Positions 35,397 through 44,392 are shown, numbered from the stretch's first letter. The stretch is DNA of 48,649 bases from Bradyrhizobium sp. LTSP885 (GCF_000938305.1 NZ_JYMT01000013.1:2633-51281); one strand, 5' to 3'. The notes: generated from the sequence alone by a model not told the origin. Numbers and translations: made by a program.

Positions 35397-36254
35397 CTAC
35401 ATCGCGCCGGGCGGCAGATAGCCCTGATCGGGGACCGTCATTTCGAAGCCGAACCACTTTTTCTGCAGGGCCGCGAGGCGGCCGTCGTCGCGCATCTTGC
35501 GGATCACGGCGGAAATGGCGTCCCGCAGATCCTTGTCGTCGGGCCGTGTCACCCAGGCGAGATAGTTGTAACCGCCGTCCTGCGGCGTCGGCGCGAGCAG
35601 TTCGAAGACGTCAGGCTTCTCCTTGACCAGGGCTGCGAGGCTTGGCAGCGACTGGATCACCGCATCGACTTCGCCGCTTGCGAGCGCCACATAGCTTTCA
35701 GGGAACGCGGTGAAGAGTTTCAGTTCCTTGAAGCCCGGCCCGCCGGCGGCCTTCAGTTTGGCGTCGAGCGCACGGGCAACCGGCTCGGTCGATGACGCAA
35801 GCTGGGTTGCCACCACCTTGCCGTTGAGGTCCTCCGGCTTGGTGAGGTTGTCGCCCTTGCGTTTCATGGCATAGGGCACGCCATCGGCGATCGGCATGGT
35901 GTAGGCGTATCGCCTGGCGCGCTCTGGATTGATGCCGACCGTGGTGGCGACAAAGTCGAACTTGCCGGCCAGCACGCCCGGCAGGATGCCCTGCCACGGC
36001 AGGTCGAGCTGGTTCAGCTTCTTGACACCGAGCTCCTTGACCACTTCGGCCAGGATATCGGAGCCGTAGCCGACGATCTTGCCGTCCTTGACGAACTCGA
36101 AGGGTGGAAAGGCCGCTTCGGTGCCGACCGTCAATTCGCCGGTCCGCTTGATCTTTTCCAGTGTCGTCTCGGCGAACGCCTGCTGGCTCGCCACGAGTGC
36201 TAAACAGATACCGCCGGCGAGAGAGCCCAGCGTCTTGCGGTCCATCCTCAACAT
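35397..36254 (-). CDS. Amino-acid ABC transporter substrate-binding protein
   Basis: A 285-residue periplasmic binding protein (SBP_bac_3). A signal peptide is seen (RKTLGSLAGGICLALVASQQ, cleavage near AFA-ETT). The family start TGELTVGTEAAFPPFEFV, GYGSDILAEVVKEL, and the TVGINPERARRYAYTMPI loop are intact. The ATG at 36254 with AAGGAT upstream is preferred; the longer frame would overlap the ureohydrolase B stop codon and add a non-signal N-terminus. It provides specificity for the operon's importer. The substrate is probably a basic or guanidino amino-acid-like compound, by context only. Confidence 0.93.
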   Translation of the reverse strand: MLRMDRKTLGSLAGGICLALVASQQAFAETTLEKIKRTGELTVGTEAAFPPFEFVKDGKIVGYGSDILAEVVKELGVKKLNQLDLPWQGILPGVLAGKFDFVATTVGINPERARRYAYTMPIADGVPYAMKRKGDNLTKPEDLNGKVVATQLASSTEPVARALDAKLKAAGGPGFKELKLFTAFPESYVALASGEVDAVIQSLPSLAALVKEKPDVFELLAPTPQDGGYNYLAWVTRPDDKDLRDAISAVIRKMRDDGRLAALQKKWFGFEMTVPDQGYLPPGAM

Positions 36255-36292
36255 CGCACTATCCTTTCCCGGGTCCGAAAACCGCTGCCGCC

Positions 36293-37258
36293 TCACACGG
36301 GCGGCGCGTCGAAATAGTTCGCCCTCACCGCCGCGCCGATCAGATTCACGATCAGACGTCCGGCAGTGATGCAGCTGATCATGTTGACGTCGATGGACGG
36401 CGTGATCTCCACGATGTCCATCCCGACCACGCGGCCCTTGCCGACCAGGCCGTGGATGAGCTTGCGGACCTGATGAAAGGTGAGCCCGCCCGGCGCCGGG
36501 CCCTCGACAGCGGGCATCACGCTCGGATCAAGGCCGTCAGCGTCGATGGTGATGTAGTATTGGCCGCCATCCGGAATCCGCTCGAGCACCGCGTCCATGC
36601 CCTTGTCGTGCACTTCGAAGGCCGGAATGATGTTGGACCCGTAGGCAGCCGCCGCCGCAACCTCTTCGGGCCGCGCGCTGCCTTGGGCGCGAATCCCGAT
36701 CTGGAAGATTTCGCCGACGTGTGGCATCTCGGAGGCCCGGCGGATCGGGCTGGACAGGCCGTCGCGGACGCCATTGACCTCGTCGCGCCAGTCGATGTGG
36801 GCGTCGACCTGGATCAGCGTGATCGGGCCATGTCCCTTGTAGGCCCGCAGGATCGGGATCGGGATGCCATGGTCGCCGCCGAGGGTGATCGGCATGGCAC
36901 CGGCGGCAAGAATCTTGCTTACCGCTTCTTCAGCGCGGATGGAGTGGCTGCGAAGATCGGTCATGTCGGCTGGAACATTGCCGACATCGACCACTTTCAG
37001 CGCCCGTCCGCCATAGATCGGGCCGCCGACGTCGAAATCGTAGCGTTCCAGGCTGCGGCAGATGCGATCGGTGACCGAGCGGACAGCGTCGGGCGCTTTC
37101 GACTGATCGTTGGTGATCGCGGAGGCATGATAGGCGCTGCCAAACGGGATACCGAGGATGGCGATGTGCGCGTCGAGGGTGTCGAGGTCAGTGCAGATGG
37201 GCGACCAGAGCAGGCTCTGGTGCCCCAGCGAAGGCGGCACCGTCAGGGGTAGAGCCAT
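36293..37258 (-). CDS. Agmatinase/arginase-family ureohydrolase (copy B)
   Basis: A 321-residue ureohydrolase and first gene of the operon. Metal ligands GGDH (127-130), DAHID (152-156) and D239/D241 in TIDADGLD are intact. The substrate region RDGLSSPIRRASEMPH differs clearly from copy A, and sequence identity outside the metal motifs is limited, so this is an old paralog rather than a recent duplicate. A strong GGAGG lies before the ATG. Candidate substrates are agmatine, 4-guanidinobutyrate, 3-guanidinopropionate or guanidine itself; sequence does not decide. It is divergent from the LysR gene across a control region with repeated GATAAGT motifs. Confidence 0.93.
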   Translation of the reverse strand: MALPLTVPPSLGHQSLLWSPICTDLDTLDAHIAILGIPFGSAYHASAITNDQSKAPDAVRSVTDRICRSLERYDFDVGGPIYGGRALKVVDVGNVPADMTDLRSHSIRAEEAVSKILAAGAMPITLGGDHGIPIPILRAYKGHGPITLIQVDAHIDWRDEVNGVRDGLSSPIRRASEMPHVGEIFQIGIRAQGSARPEEVAAAAAYGSNIIPAFEVHDKGMDAVLERIPDGGQYYITIDADGLDPSVMPAVEGPAPGGLTFHQVRKLIHGLVGKGRVVGMDIVEITPSIDVNMISCITAGRLIVNLIGAAVRANYFDAPPV

Positions 37259-37268
37259 ACGTCCTCCA

Positions 37269-37311
37269 AGTCAGCTTGAGATAAGTCAGCTTGAGATAAG
37301 TCGGATCGAGG
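37269..37311. repeat. 15-bp tandem repeat in the operon control region
   Basis: The unit AAGTCAGCTTGAGAT occurs twice head to tail (37269-37283, 37284-37298) and continues with a degenerate third (AAGTCGGATCGAG). It begins 11 bp upstream of the ureohydrolase B start codon and overlaps its leader. Each junction creates GATAAGT. Confidence 0.8.
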
Positions 37312-37339
37312 TCACAGCGGGTGGTGTGCCGAACTTATC
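37281..37339. promoter_or_regulatory. Candidate LysR operator: three GATAAGT motifs
   Basis: GATAAGT occurs directly at 37281-37287 and 37296-37302 and inverted (ACTTATC) at 37333-37339, the last inside a small palindrome GCCGAACTTATCGGC (37328-37342). All three lie in the 160-bp gap between the divergent LysR gene and the ureohydrolase operon, the position expected for LysR binding and autoregulation. Function is inference. Confidence 0.4.
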
Positions 37340-37418
37340 GGCAGCTGCCCCACCGTAGCCCGGGCGGGAGAACGCCTGGAATGACAGTCTGCGAAACCAT
37401 GCTTGTAGGGAGTGCAAC

Positions 37419-38333
37419 ATGAAGCACGTCGCGCACGCGCCAGTTCCACATCTCACCGAAGCCGACCTGCGGCTGTTGCGGATCTTTCGCGCCGTTGCCG
37501 AAGCCGGCGGCCTGACCGCCGCCGAAACTCAGCTCGGCATGGAACGATCGACTATCAGCCGTCATCTGCTGGCGTTGGAAACGCGGCTCGGCAGCCGGCT
37601 CTGCTTTCGCGGCCCGTCCGGCTTTGAACTGACCGATTTCGGCCACCGCGCCCTGCACGCCAGCATTGCCGCCTGCGACGCGCTTGAAATGGTGCATCAT
37701 GAGCTCAACCTGGCCCGCAACATTGTCTCCGGCGAGTTGAAGATCGGCATCGCCGACAACTGCCTGTCCAACCCGCGGTGCCGCTTCGCGGACACCCTCG
37801 CCCGGTTTCGCGCCGCTGCGCCCGATGTCACGCTCAATATCGCGATCGGCATGCCGAGCGCGCTTGTCGAGGACGTGCTGGAGCGACGCCTGCATCTCGC
37901 CATCAGCGGACAGCCCACCGGCAACAGCAAACTCGATTACGTCTCGTTATTCACCGAAGAGTTCCGGCTTTACACGGCGGCCGCGGCACCGCTGACGCTC
38001 AGGGACTTGCGCGACAGCAACGTCGCTCTGGTGACGCGTACCAACGATCGGCGCACGCAAAATCTCGCGCGGCGCCTGCACATCAAGCAGCATGCCGTCG
38101 CCATTGGGCTGGAGGCTGTCGCAACGATACTGGTCGGCGGCGGGTTTGTCGGCTTTTTGCCGACACACTACGTCGAGATGCTGGGCCCGATCCATCATCT
38201 GGAGGAGGTCTCGGGAGCCGAGGCGTTCCGCTATACGACCCAGTTCTCGCTGATCTCGTCGATTGATCGGCCGCTGCCGCCGAGTGGCCGGCTGCTGGCT
38301 AAACTGCTGACCCGGCCGCAGTCCGCGGATTGA
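37419..38333 (+). CDS. LysR family transcriptional regulator
   Basis: A 304-residue LysR protein with an N-terminal winged helix-turn-helix (LRIFRAVAEAGGLTAAETQL, MERSTISRHLLALETRLGSR) and a C-terminal periplasmic-binding-like effector domain (ELKIGIADNCLSNP onward). GGGAG precedes the ATG. It is divergent from the ureohydrolase/ABC operon, the classic layout for its target, and is likely to respond to the imported guanidino compound or a product of it. Downstream lies a short 68-bp gap before the convergent aldolase gene. Confidence 0.94.
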   Translation: MKHVAHAPVPHLTEADLRLLRIFRAVAEAGGLTAAETQLGMERSTISRHLLALETRLGSRLCFRGPSGFELTDFGHRALHASIAACDALEMVHHELNLARNIVSGELKIGIADNCLSNPRCRFADTLARFRAAAPDVTLNIAIGMPSALVEDVLERRLHLAISGQPTGNSKLDYVSLFTEEFRLYTAAAAPLTLRDLRDSNVALVTRTNDRRTQNLARRLHIKQHAVAIGLEAVATILVGGGFVGFLPTHYVEMLGPIHHLEEVSGAEAFRYTTQFSLISSIDRPLPPSGRLLAKLLTRPQSAD

Positions 38334-38401
38334 ACGAGAGCTGTTGCCCGACGGGAAACAGGCCGCCTAGCTAGTCGCCATCGAGGTCCGCCAACGACTG
38401 C

Positions 38402-39478
38402 TCAGCTTCCAGAGATTGCGTCACGGACGAGCGCGATGACCTCGTCCGCCTCCTGTTCGGTGCTGTCAAATCGGGCGACGAACCGGATCACATCGTGGCC
38501 CCGCCGCGCGAAGTGCAGCCCGGTTGCCGCGAGCCGGTTGATGGCCACAGCCGGCAGGTTGAGGAAAACCAGATTGGCTTCCACTGGCGCCACGAGCCGA
38601 ACGCCGGGCAACGCAGCGAGACCCGCGCCGAGCCGGGCTGCCACGGCATTGGCCTTCGCCGCGAGCCGCAGATAGAGCCGATCATCTACATAAGCGAGCA
38701 GCTGTGCAGCCGCATAGCGCATCTTCGAGAAGGTCTGGCCGGCGCGGCGCAGCCGATAGGACAGGGACTCGACGAGTTTCTGGTCGAACACCACGATCGC
38801 ATCCGCCGACATCGCGCCGTTCTTGGTCGCCCCGAAGGACAAGATGTCGACGCCGGCCCGCCAGGTCATGTCGGCCGGGCTGCAGCCGAGTCGCGCCAGC
38901 GCATTAGCGAACCGCGCGCCATCCATGTGCAGCGACAGATGCCTGTCGTGAGCAATCGCCCCGATCTCGGCGATCTCGGCGAGCGGGTAGACGGTGCCAT
39001 ATTCGCTGGCCTGCGTGATCGACACCGCGTCGGGCTGGGAGCGATTGCGGACGCCCCAGGCGGCGCCAGCGAGCGCCTCGCGTAGCATCGACGGCTCGAT
39101 CCGAAAGTGCCGGCCGGGCAAAGGGAGCAGCTTCGCGCCGCCGGTGAAGGCTTCTGCCGCGCCGCCCTCTGCCGTGTGAATATGCGCCTCTTCGTGACAA
39201 TAGATCGCGCCATAGGGCCGTACGCAGCTCGCGAGCGACAAGGCGTTGGCCGCTGTGCCGGTCGAGACCGGGAACACCGTGACCTCGGTCTCGAACAGCG
39301 TCGAGAAGCGCCGATTGAGCAGCTTCGAACAATCGTCGTCGCCATAAGCGGCGGCGGGGCCGCGATTGGCCTCCTCGATCGCCCGCAATATCTCGGGGCT
39401 GACCGGCGCGACATTGTCGCTGCGAAAATTCGGGAGCGTCCGAGTTGCTTCGTTCATGCCGTTCCGTCCTGCCGTCAT
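38402..39478 (-). CDS. Low-specificity L-threonine aldolase family protein
   Basis: A 358-residue PLP enzyme of the beta-eliminating lyase/threonine aldolase family, which cleaves beta-hydroxy-alpha-amino acids to glycine and an aldehyde. Family blocks FRSDNVAPVSPEILRAI, YGDDDCSKLLNRRF, LSLHMDGARFANAL and the PLP lysine in LSFGATKNGAMSADA are intact. The ATG at 39478 overlaps the permease stop (ATGA), so it is translationally coupled; an ATG seven codons later is also well placed. It is the last gene of the five-gene operon and probably acts on the imported amino compound or a product of it. Confidence 0.92.
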   Translation of the reverse strand: MTAGRNGMNEATRTLPNFRSDNVAPVSPEILRAIEEANRGPAAAYGDDDCSKLLNRRFSTLFETEVTVFPVSTGTAANALSLASCVRPYGAIYCHEEAHIHTAEGGAAEAFTGGAKLLPLPGRHFRIEPSMLREALAGAAWGVRNRSQPDAVSITQASEYGTVYPLAEIAEIGAIAHDRHLSLHMDGARFANALARLGCSPADMTWRAGVDILSFGATKNGAMSADAIVVFDQKLVESLSYRLRRAGQTFSKMRYAAAQLLAYVDDRLYLRLAAKANAVAARLGAGLAALPGVRLVAPVEANLVFLNLPAVAINRLAATGLHFARRGHDVIRFVARFDSTEQEADEVIALVRDAISGS

Positions 39479-41112
39479 ATCACGGTTGTTTCCTGCTTGC
39501 CGGTGCGCCGGTTGATCAGCAGCAACGGAATTGCGGTGACGAGGATAAGCACCGCGGCAGCGGCGGCCGCGAGCCCCGCGCCGGTGCCCTCGATGGCATG
39601 GTACATGACAACGGTCGTGGTGACCCAGCCGCTCGCATAGAGGACGATGGTCGCGCTTAACTCGGATGCCGCGGTGATCCAGACCAGCACCAGCCCGCCG
39701 ACAAGACCACTCGCCATCAAGGGCACCGTCAGGGTCGCGAAGGTTTTGGCTGGCGAGACCCCGAGATTGATCGAGGCTTCCTCGAGCGAAGGATCGAGCT
39801 GATGCACGATTGCCGAAGATGACCGGATCGCGAACGGCAGCTTACGGACGACATAGGCGATGACCAGGATCAACCAGCCTCCGGTCAAAATCACAGGACC
39901 GCTGTTGAACGCGATGATGAGCCCGATCGCCAGGATCGTGCCCGAGACCGCAAACGGCACCATGCCGACGAAGTCGAGCAGTCCAGACAAGCGGGAGCGG
40001 TGCCGGGCGACGACATAGCCGATCGGGGCACCGATCAGCATGGTGGCGACGGCGGCGATGCTGGCGAGGGTGAGCGTGTTGAGCAGCGGCCGATAGGAGC
40101 CCGACAGCAGGGTGGCGTAGTTGCCCAATCCCAGCTCCCAGGTCAGGACGGGGCCGCGGAAGCGCAGAAATGAGACCATCAACACGGCCGCGAACGGCAG
40201 CAACGAGACGATCACGATGCCCCAACTCACGATGGTGGCCACCAGGCGCAGTCCCGGCGTCAGCGGCAATTTCGCCGGCGCGCTGCGGGCACTCGTCGAG
40301 AAACGGCGCTTGCCGAGATAGTGCCGTTGAACCAGCAGCGCGAGCGCGGTGCAGGCGATCAGTAGCACGCTGAGCGCTCCCGCCGCGGCCGGGTTGGCGT
40401 CGGATTCGCCGGCGAATAGCTTGAAGATGTCGACGGCCAGGAATGGCCGGTCTTCAGCCAGCACCGCCGGCACGCCGAAATTCTCGAGTGCCTCAATGAA
40501 GACCAGCAATCCGCCGGCGAGGATCGCCGGCATCACGATCGGCAGCAACACGGTGCGGATTACATAGGGTCGCGAACCGCCGAGATTGCGCGCCGCTTCC
40601 TCCATCGAGGCGTCGACGGCCCGGAAGCCAGCCAGCACCGGCATGACGACGTAGGGATAGAGTGTCAACGTGAACACGATGACGATGCCGGGCAGGCCGT
40701 AGATCGAACCGATAGGAATGCCGATCCCGCGCAACGCCGTGGTGACGACGCCGGCATGGCCGAACAGCAGCACCAGCGCGTAGGCGCTGACGAACGAGGG
40801 CAGGACCAGCGGCAGGGTCGCAAGCGTCAGCAAGAGCGCGCGGCCTGGGATGTCGATGCGGGCGAGACAGAAGGCGAGCGGGATGCCGATGGCGCATGCG
40901 AACGTCGTCGCGAGCGCGGCGCAGAGCAGACTGTTGCCGATCGAGCCGAGATAATAGCGGCTCTTCACAATCGCCGCGTAGTTGCCAAGTGTCAGGCCGC
41001 CCGTGCCGTCGATCCGTATGCTCGCATCCAGAACGAGCGCCAGCGGATAGAGCAGAAACACCGCGAGCAGCACCAGCGCCGCCAGTGTCACGATGGTGGC
41101 GAAGCGTTTCAT
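39475..41112 (-). CDS. ABC transporter permease, fused two-domain (Fe3+/aminoethylphosphonate type)
   Basis: A 545-residue permease with about 12 membrane segments and two BPD_transp_1 halves, each with an EAA-like loop (MEEAARNLGGSRPYVIRTVL and LEEASINLGVSPAKTFATL). This layout is typical of FbpB/PhnV-like importers for iron(III), thiamine, or 2-aminoethylphosphonate. It overlaps both the ATPase gene before it and the aldolase gene after it by 4 bp. It is the single membrane subunit of the importer. Confidence 0.94.
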   Translation of the reverse strand: MKRFATIVTLAALVLLAVFLLYPLALVLDASIRIDGTGGLTLGNYAAIVKSRYYLGSIGNSLLCAALATTFACAIGIPLAFCLARIDIPGRALLLTLATLPLVLPSFVSAYALVLLFGHAGVVTTALRGIGIPIGSIYGLPGIVIVFTLTLYPYVVMPVLAGFRAVDASMEEAARNLGGSRPYVIRTVLLPIVMPAILAGGLLVFIEALENFGVPAVLAEDRPFLAVDIFKLFAGESDANPAAAGALSVLLIACTALALLVQRHYLGKRRFSTSARSAPAKLPLTPGLRLVATIVSWGIVIVSLLPFAAVLMVSFLRFRGPVLTWELGLGNYATLLSGSYRPLLNTLTLASIAAVATMLIGAPIGYVVARHRSRLSGLLDFVGMVPFAVSGTILAIGLIIAFNSGPVILTGGWLILVIAYVVRKLPFAIRSSSAIVHQLDPSLEEASINLGVSPAKTFATLTVPLMASGLVGGLVLVWITAASELSATIVLYASGWVTTTVVMYHAIEGTGAGLAAAAAAVLILVTAIPLLLINRRTGKQETTVI

Positions 41113-42170
41113 GGCGCCGGAAACGCCTTGATCTGGGCGGGGTCGTAGGTGAGGGCGAGCGGCGCGCCCGGCGAAACATCGAACACCTGTCCGCCGAGCG
41201 CCGCGATCCGAATCTGGGTACCGTCCGGCAGGGTTGCGTGAAGTCGCTGCACCGGGCCGAGAAATTCGCGCAACGCCAGCCGGGCTTGAACCAGTGGGCC
41301 GGTGGAATCGTTCCCCAGCCGCAAGGCCTCCGGCCGCAGCGACAGCAGCACCGGCACCCCCGGCGCGGCGATCTCGCCCCTGACCGTGAACTCCGTTCCG
41401 GCTGCCGCGACAACGGTGTTGTTGCCGTCGAAAGCTCCCGCGATGCCCGGCACCATATTGGTCGAGCCGAGGAACTCGGCCACGAAGGCGGTTTGCGGCA
41501 GCCGGTAGATGCGTTCGGGTGTGTCGACTTGCTCGACCCTGCCGTGACGCAAGACGGCGATGCGGTCGGAAATGGCGAGTGCCTCCTCCTGATCATGCGT
41601 GACGTAGATCGCGGTCAGGCCGAGTGCCTGCTGCAGCTGCCGGACCTCGATCCGCATTTCGGTGCGCAGCTGCGCGTCGAGATTGGATAAGGGCTCGTCG
41701 AACAGGAGCACAGCGGGTTCGATCACGAGCGCGCGGGCGATCGCCACGCGCTGCAGCTGACCGCCCGAGAGCTGGTGTGGCGAGCGTTGACCGTAGCCAA
41801 CGAGACGCACCCGCTCGAGTGCCTTCTCGACACGCGCCCCGATCTCGGCAGCCGGGACCTTCCTGGCCTTCAGCCCGTAAGCCACGTTTTCGGCCACGGT
41901 ATGGTTGGGGAAGATCGCATAGTTTTGAAACACCATGCCGGTGTCGCGGCGATGCGCAGGCAGGCTATCGATGCGCCGGTCGTCGAAGGAAATCGAGCCG
42001 GATTCGACATCGACGAAGCCGGCGATCATGCGCAGCAGGGTCGTCTTTCCGCAGCCTGAAGGCCCAAGCAGCGTGAATAGCTCGCCATGCCTGATATCGA
42101 GCGAGATGTCATCCACGGCCCGCACCGCGCCGAAGCTGCGGGTCAGGTTTTCAATCCGGATCGTGGTCAT
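41109..42170 (-). CDS. ABC transporter ATP-binding protein (FbpC/PotA/PhnT-like)
   Basis: A 353-residue ATPase with a complete nucleotide-binding domain (Walker A GPSGCGKTT, signature [15 protein letters not shown], Walker B VLLFDEPLSNLDAQ, switch His in YVTHDQEEAL) and a C-terminal TOBE-like regulatory domain from about residue 240. The same class serves iron, polyamine and aminophosphonate importers. It starts 4 bp after the binding-protein gene stop and its own stop overlaps the permease start. Confidence 0.95.
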   Translation of the reverse strand: MTTIRIENLTRSFGAVRAVDDISLDIRHGELFTLLGPSGCGKTTLLRMIAGFVDVESGSISFDDRRIDSLPAHRRDTGMVFQNYAIFPNHTVAENVAYGLKARKVPAAEIGARVEKALERVRLVGYGQRSPHQLSGGQLQRVAIARALVIEPAVLLFDEPLSNLDAQLRTEMRIEVRQLQQALGLTAIYVTHDQEEALAISDRIAVLRHGRVEQVDTPERIYRLPQTAFVAEFLGSTNMVPGIAGAFDGNNTVVAAAGTEFTVRGEIAAPGVPVLLSLRPEALRLGNDSTGPLVQARLALREFLGPVQRLHATLPDGTQIRIAALGGQVFDVSPGAPLALTYDPAQIKAFPAP

Positions 42171-42174
42171 CGGA

Positions 42175-43182
42175 TCAGCGTGTGTTCTGGATCGTGGTCT
42201 TCAGCCGCGCGAGGATGTCGCGCCGCGCCGCTTCCCATTTGCCTTCGTCGTAGGGCAACACCTTGATCGCCGAGAACGGCGCCATGCCGGACGCCAATGC
42301 GTCGAGTTCGATATCCTGGCGGGCAGGGCGCCTGAAGGTCGCCTTCAGGAGCATCTCCTGGACCTCCTTGCTGGCCAGATAGTCGACGAGCTTTTTGGCC
42401 GTCTCGGGGTTCGGTCCGCCTTTCAGGACCGCGGCGCCCTCGACGCCTGCATATGTGCCCTCGGCCGGATAGACGACGCTCACCGGCGCGCCATTATGGG
42501 CCCACAGGAAGCCGGCATATTCGAGGGTGATGCCGAGCGGATACTCGCCGCTGCCGATGCCGTCGAAGACCTGGGTCGAGCGGTTGAGCACCTTCGCATT
42601 CGCAAGCAGCTCGCCGATCTTGGTCCAGGCCGCGTCTCCGTCGCCCCACAGCGAGAGAAGCGTGGTGGCAGCGGCATAAGAGAATCCGGAATTGGACGGG
42701 TCGGTATAAGCGAGCCTGCCCTTCCATTTCGGGTCGAGGAGGTCGGCCCAGGATTTGGGTCCGCTGGCCTTGTCGATCGCCTTGGTGTTCTGGCCGATCA
42801 CAACGACCTGGATGTTGGTGCCCAGCCAAAGGTCGTTCGGATCGCGAAACTGGTCCGGCACGGCTTCGCGGCCCTTGGCCGGGTAGGGCTGAAGGTGCGG
42901 GCTGGCCAATCGCAGGAGCGTCGCACTGACGCCCCAGATCACGTCGCCCTGCGGATTGGCGGCCTCGGAGGCGATGCGGCGCACAAGAACACCTGAGCCG
43001 GTCGAGACCACGTCGACCCTGATTCCGGTCGCCTTGGCGAAGCCGTCGGCGACAAGCTTGTTCACGGTGTCGTCGTTGGACGAATAGAGCACGACGTTCT
43101 CCTGGGCCGACGCCAACCCGGCCGCGAACAGCGATGCGGCGAGCGTCACGACGCGGGCGAGGACGGAGGCAGGAGATCTCAT
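42175..43182 (-). CDS. ABC transporter substrate-binding protein (Fe3+/aminoethylphosphonate type)
   Basis: A 335-residue periplasmic binding protein of the SBP_bac_6-like group. A signal peptide is clear (VLARVVTLAASLFAAGLASA-QEN). The mature N-terminus VVLYSSNDDTVNKLVADGFA is typical of this group. The tyrosine pair that binds Fe3+ in FbpA-type proteins is not obvious, which favours an organic ligand such as an aminophosphonate or amino acid. The ATG at 43182 with AAGGG upstream is preferred over a longer frame that overlaps the aminotransferase region. Confidence 0.92.
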   Translation of the reverse strand: MRSPASVLARVVTLAASLFAAGLASAQENVVLYSSNDDTVNKLVADGFAKATGIRVDVVSTGSGVLVRRIASEAANPQGDVIWGVSATLLRLASPHLQPYPAKGREAVPDQFRDPNDLWLGTNIQVVVIGQNTKAIDKASGPKSWADLLDPKWKGRLAYTDPSNSGFSYAAATTLLSLWGDGDAAWTKIGELLANAKVLNRSTQVFDGIGSGEYPLGITLEYAGFLWAHNGAPVSVVYPAEGTYAGVEGAAVLKGGPNPETAKKLVDYLASKEVQEMLLKATFRRPARQDIELDALASGMAPFSAIKVLPYDEGKWEAARRDILARLKTTIQNTR

Positions 43183-43213
43183 CGTGGTTCGCCCTTGTAA
43201 GTTTAGCCGTTGC

Positions 43214-44392
43214 TCATGTGGTTGCGGCGAGGTGCTCGGTGGCGGCCTTGAGTCCGGCACCGGGTTCGATCGGGAGGCCAAGCTTCGTCAGTGCGTCTTC
43301 GAGATGCAGAAGGTCGGTCAGAATGGTCCCGGCATTCAAAGCGCCCATCGTGCCAAACCGGATGACACGGCCGGAGAGACGGTTGCGGGCGCCGGCGATC
43401 ACCGTGCGATGATCCTGGTAGAGCTGCCGCACGATGGCGCCGCCCTCGAGCCCGTCCGGGACTTTGAAAACCACGACCGTGCTCGAGCGCGGCCCATCGT
43501 TGCAAAAATCTGCAAGTCCGAGCGCCGCGCCGCCGGCGCGCAGCGCGCCGGATAGCCGCTTGTGGCGCGCGAGCACATTGGAGAATCCCTCCTCGTGCAT
43601 CATCGTCAGGGCTTCACGCAGGCCATAGATATGGCTCACCGGCGCCGTGAACGCCGTCTCGTTCTGCTCCGCGGATTTCAGCGCGCGGCGAAAATCCCAA
43701 TAGAACACCGATCGTCCCTCGTCCTGACCGATCACGCGCCACGCCTTGGCGCTTACGCTGGCAAGCGCGAGGCCCGGCGGGCACATCAAGGCCTTCTGCG
43801 AGGCCGAGACCACGATGTCGACGCCCCATTCGTCCTGCCGCATCTCGATGCCGCCGAGACCGCTCACCGAATCCGCGACGAGCAGCGTCGGCCGGTCGCG
43901 CACAAGCGCGCCCAGGGCTGCGAGATCGGCCACGATCCCGGTCGAGCTCTCATTGTGAACGACGACGACGGCTCGATAATCTTGCTCGCGCAACCGGGCC
44001 TCCACCGCGCCAACATCGATCGCCTGGCCCCACGTGATCGCGACCGTGTCGACTGTGATGTTCATGGCCTTGGCGATCGCGGTGAAACGCTCACCGAACT
44101 GACCATGCTCGATCACGAGGATCCGGCTGCCGGGTCCGGCCACGTTGACGAGCGCGGCCTCCATGACGCCGGTTCCGGAGGCGGCAAAGAACAGGATGTG
44201 GTTCGTTGTGCCCAAAATCGGGCGGACCATCTCCTCCGCCTGGCCGATCGCAGTCCGGCACTCGGGACCGCGATGGCTGACCATCACCCGGGCCATCGCG
44301 TGCCGCACTCGCTCGGGCACTTCCGTGGGGCCGGGAAGCCGAAGACGGTATCCCGTCGCGGCGATGGCGGATGGCGTTTCGGTGCGGGTCAT
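43214..44392 (-). CDS. Class V aminotransferase (alanine/serine-glyoxylate type)
   Basis: A 392-residue PLP aminotransferase of the alanine-glyoxylate/serine-glyoxylate/ureidoglycine-glyoxylate branch. Key blocks: RLPGPTEVPERVRHAMAR, SHRGPECR, FFAASGTGVMEAAL, VADSVSGLGG and the PLP lysine in VVSASQKALMCPPGLA. It is the first gene of the operon, so transamination of the imported compound (or of glyoxylate with it) is the likely first step. It is not a typical PhnW (AEP transaminase), whose conserved N-terminal block differs. Substrate unresolved. Confidence 0.92.
   Translation of the reverse strand: MTRTETPSAIAATGYRLRLPGPTEVPERVRHAMARVMVSHRGPECRTAIGQAEEMVRPILGTTNHILFFAASGTGVMEAALVNVAGPGSRILVIEHGQFGERFTAIAKAMNITVDTVAITWGQAIDVGAVEARLREQDYRAVVVVHNESSTGIVADLAALGALVRDRPTLLVADSVSGLGGIEMRQDEWGVDIVVSASQKALMCPPGLALASVSAKAWRVIGQDEGRSVFYWDFRRALKSAEQNETAFTAPVSHIYGLREALTMMHEEGFSNVLARHKRLSGALRAGGAALGLADFCNDGPRSSTVVVFKVPDGLEGGAIVRQLYQDHRTVIAGARNRLSGRVIRFGTMGALNAGTILTDLLHLEDALTKLGLPIEPGAGLKAATEHLAATT

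Noticed and set aside
37259..37418. Guanidine riboswitch in the ureohydrolase leader
   Set aside because: Looked for because of the context, but no conserved guanidine-I, -II or -III core was recognisable; the leader is mostly the tandem repeat.
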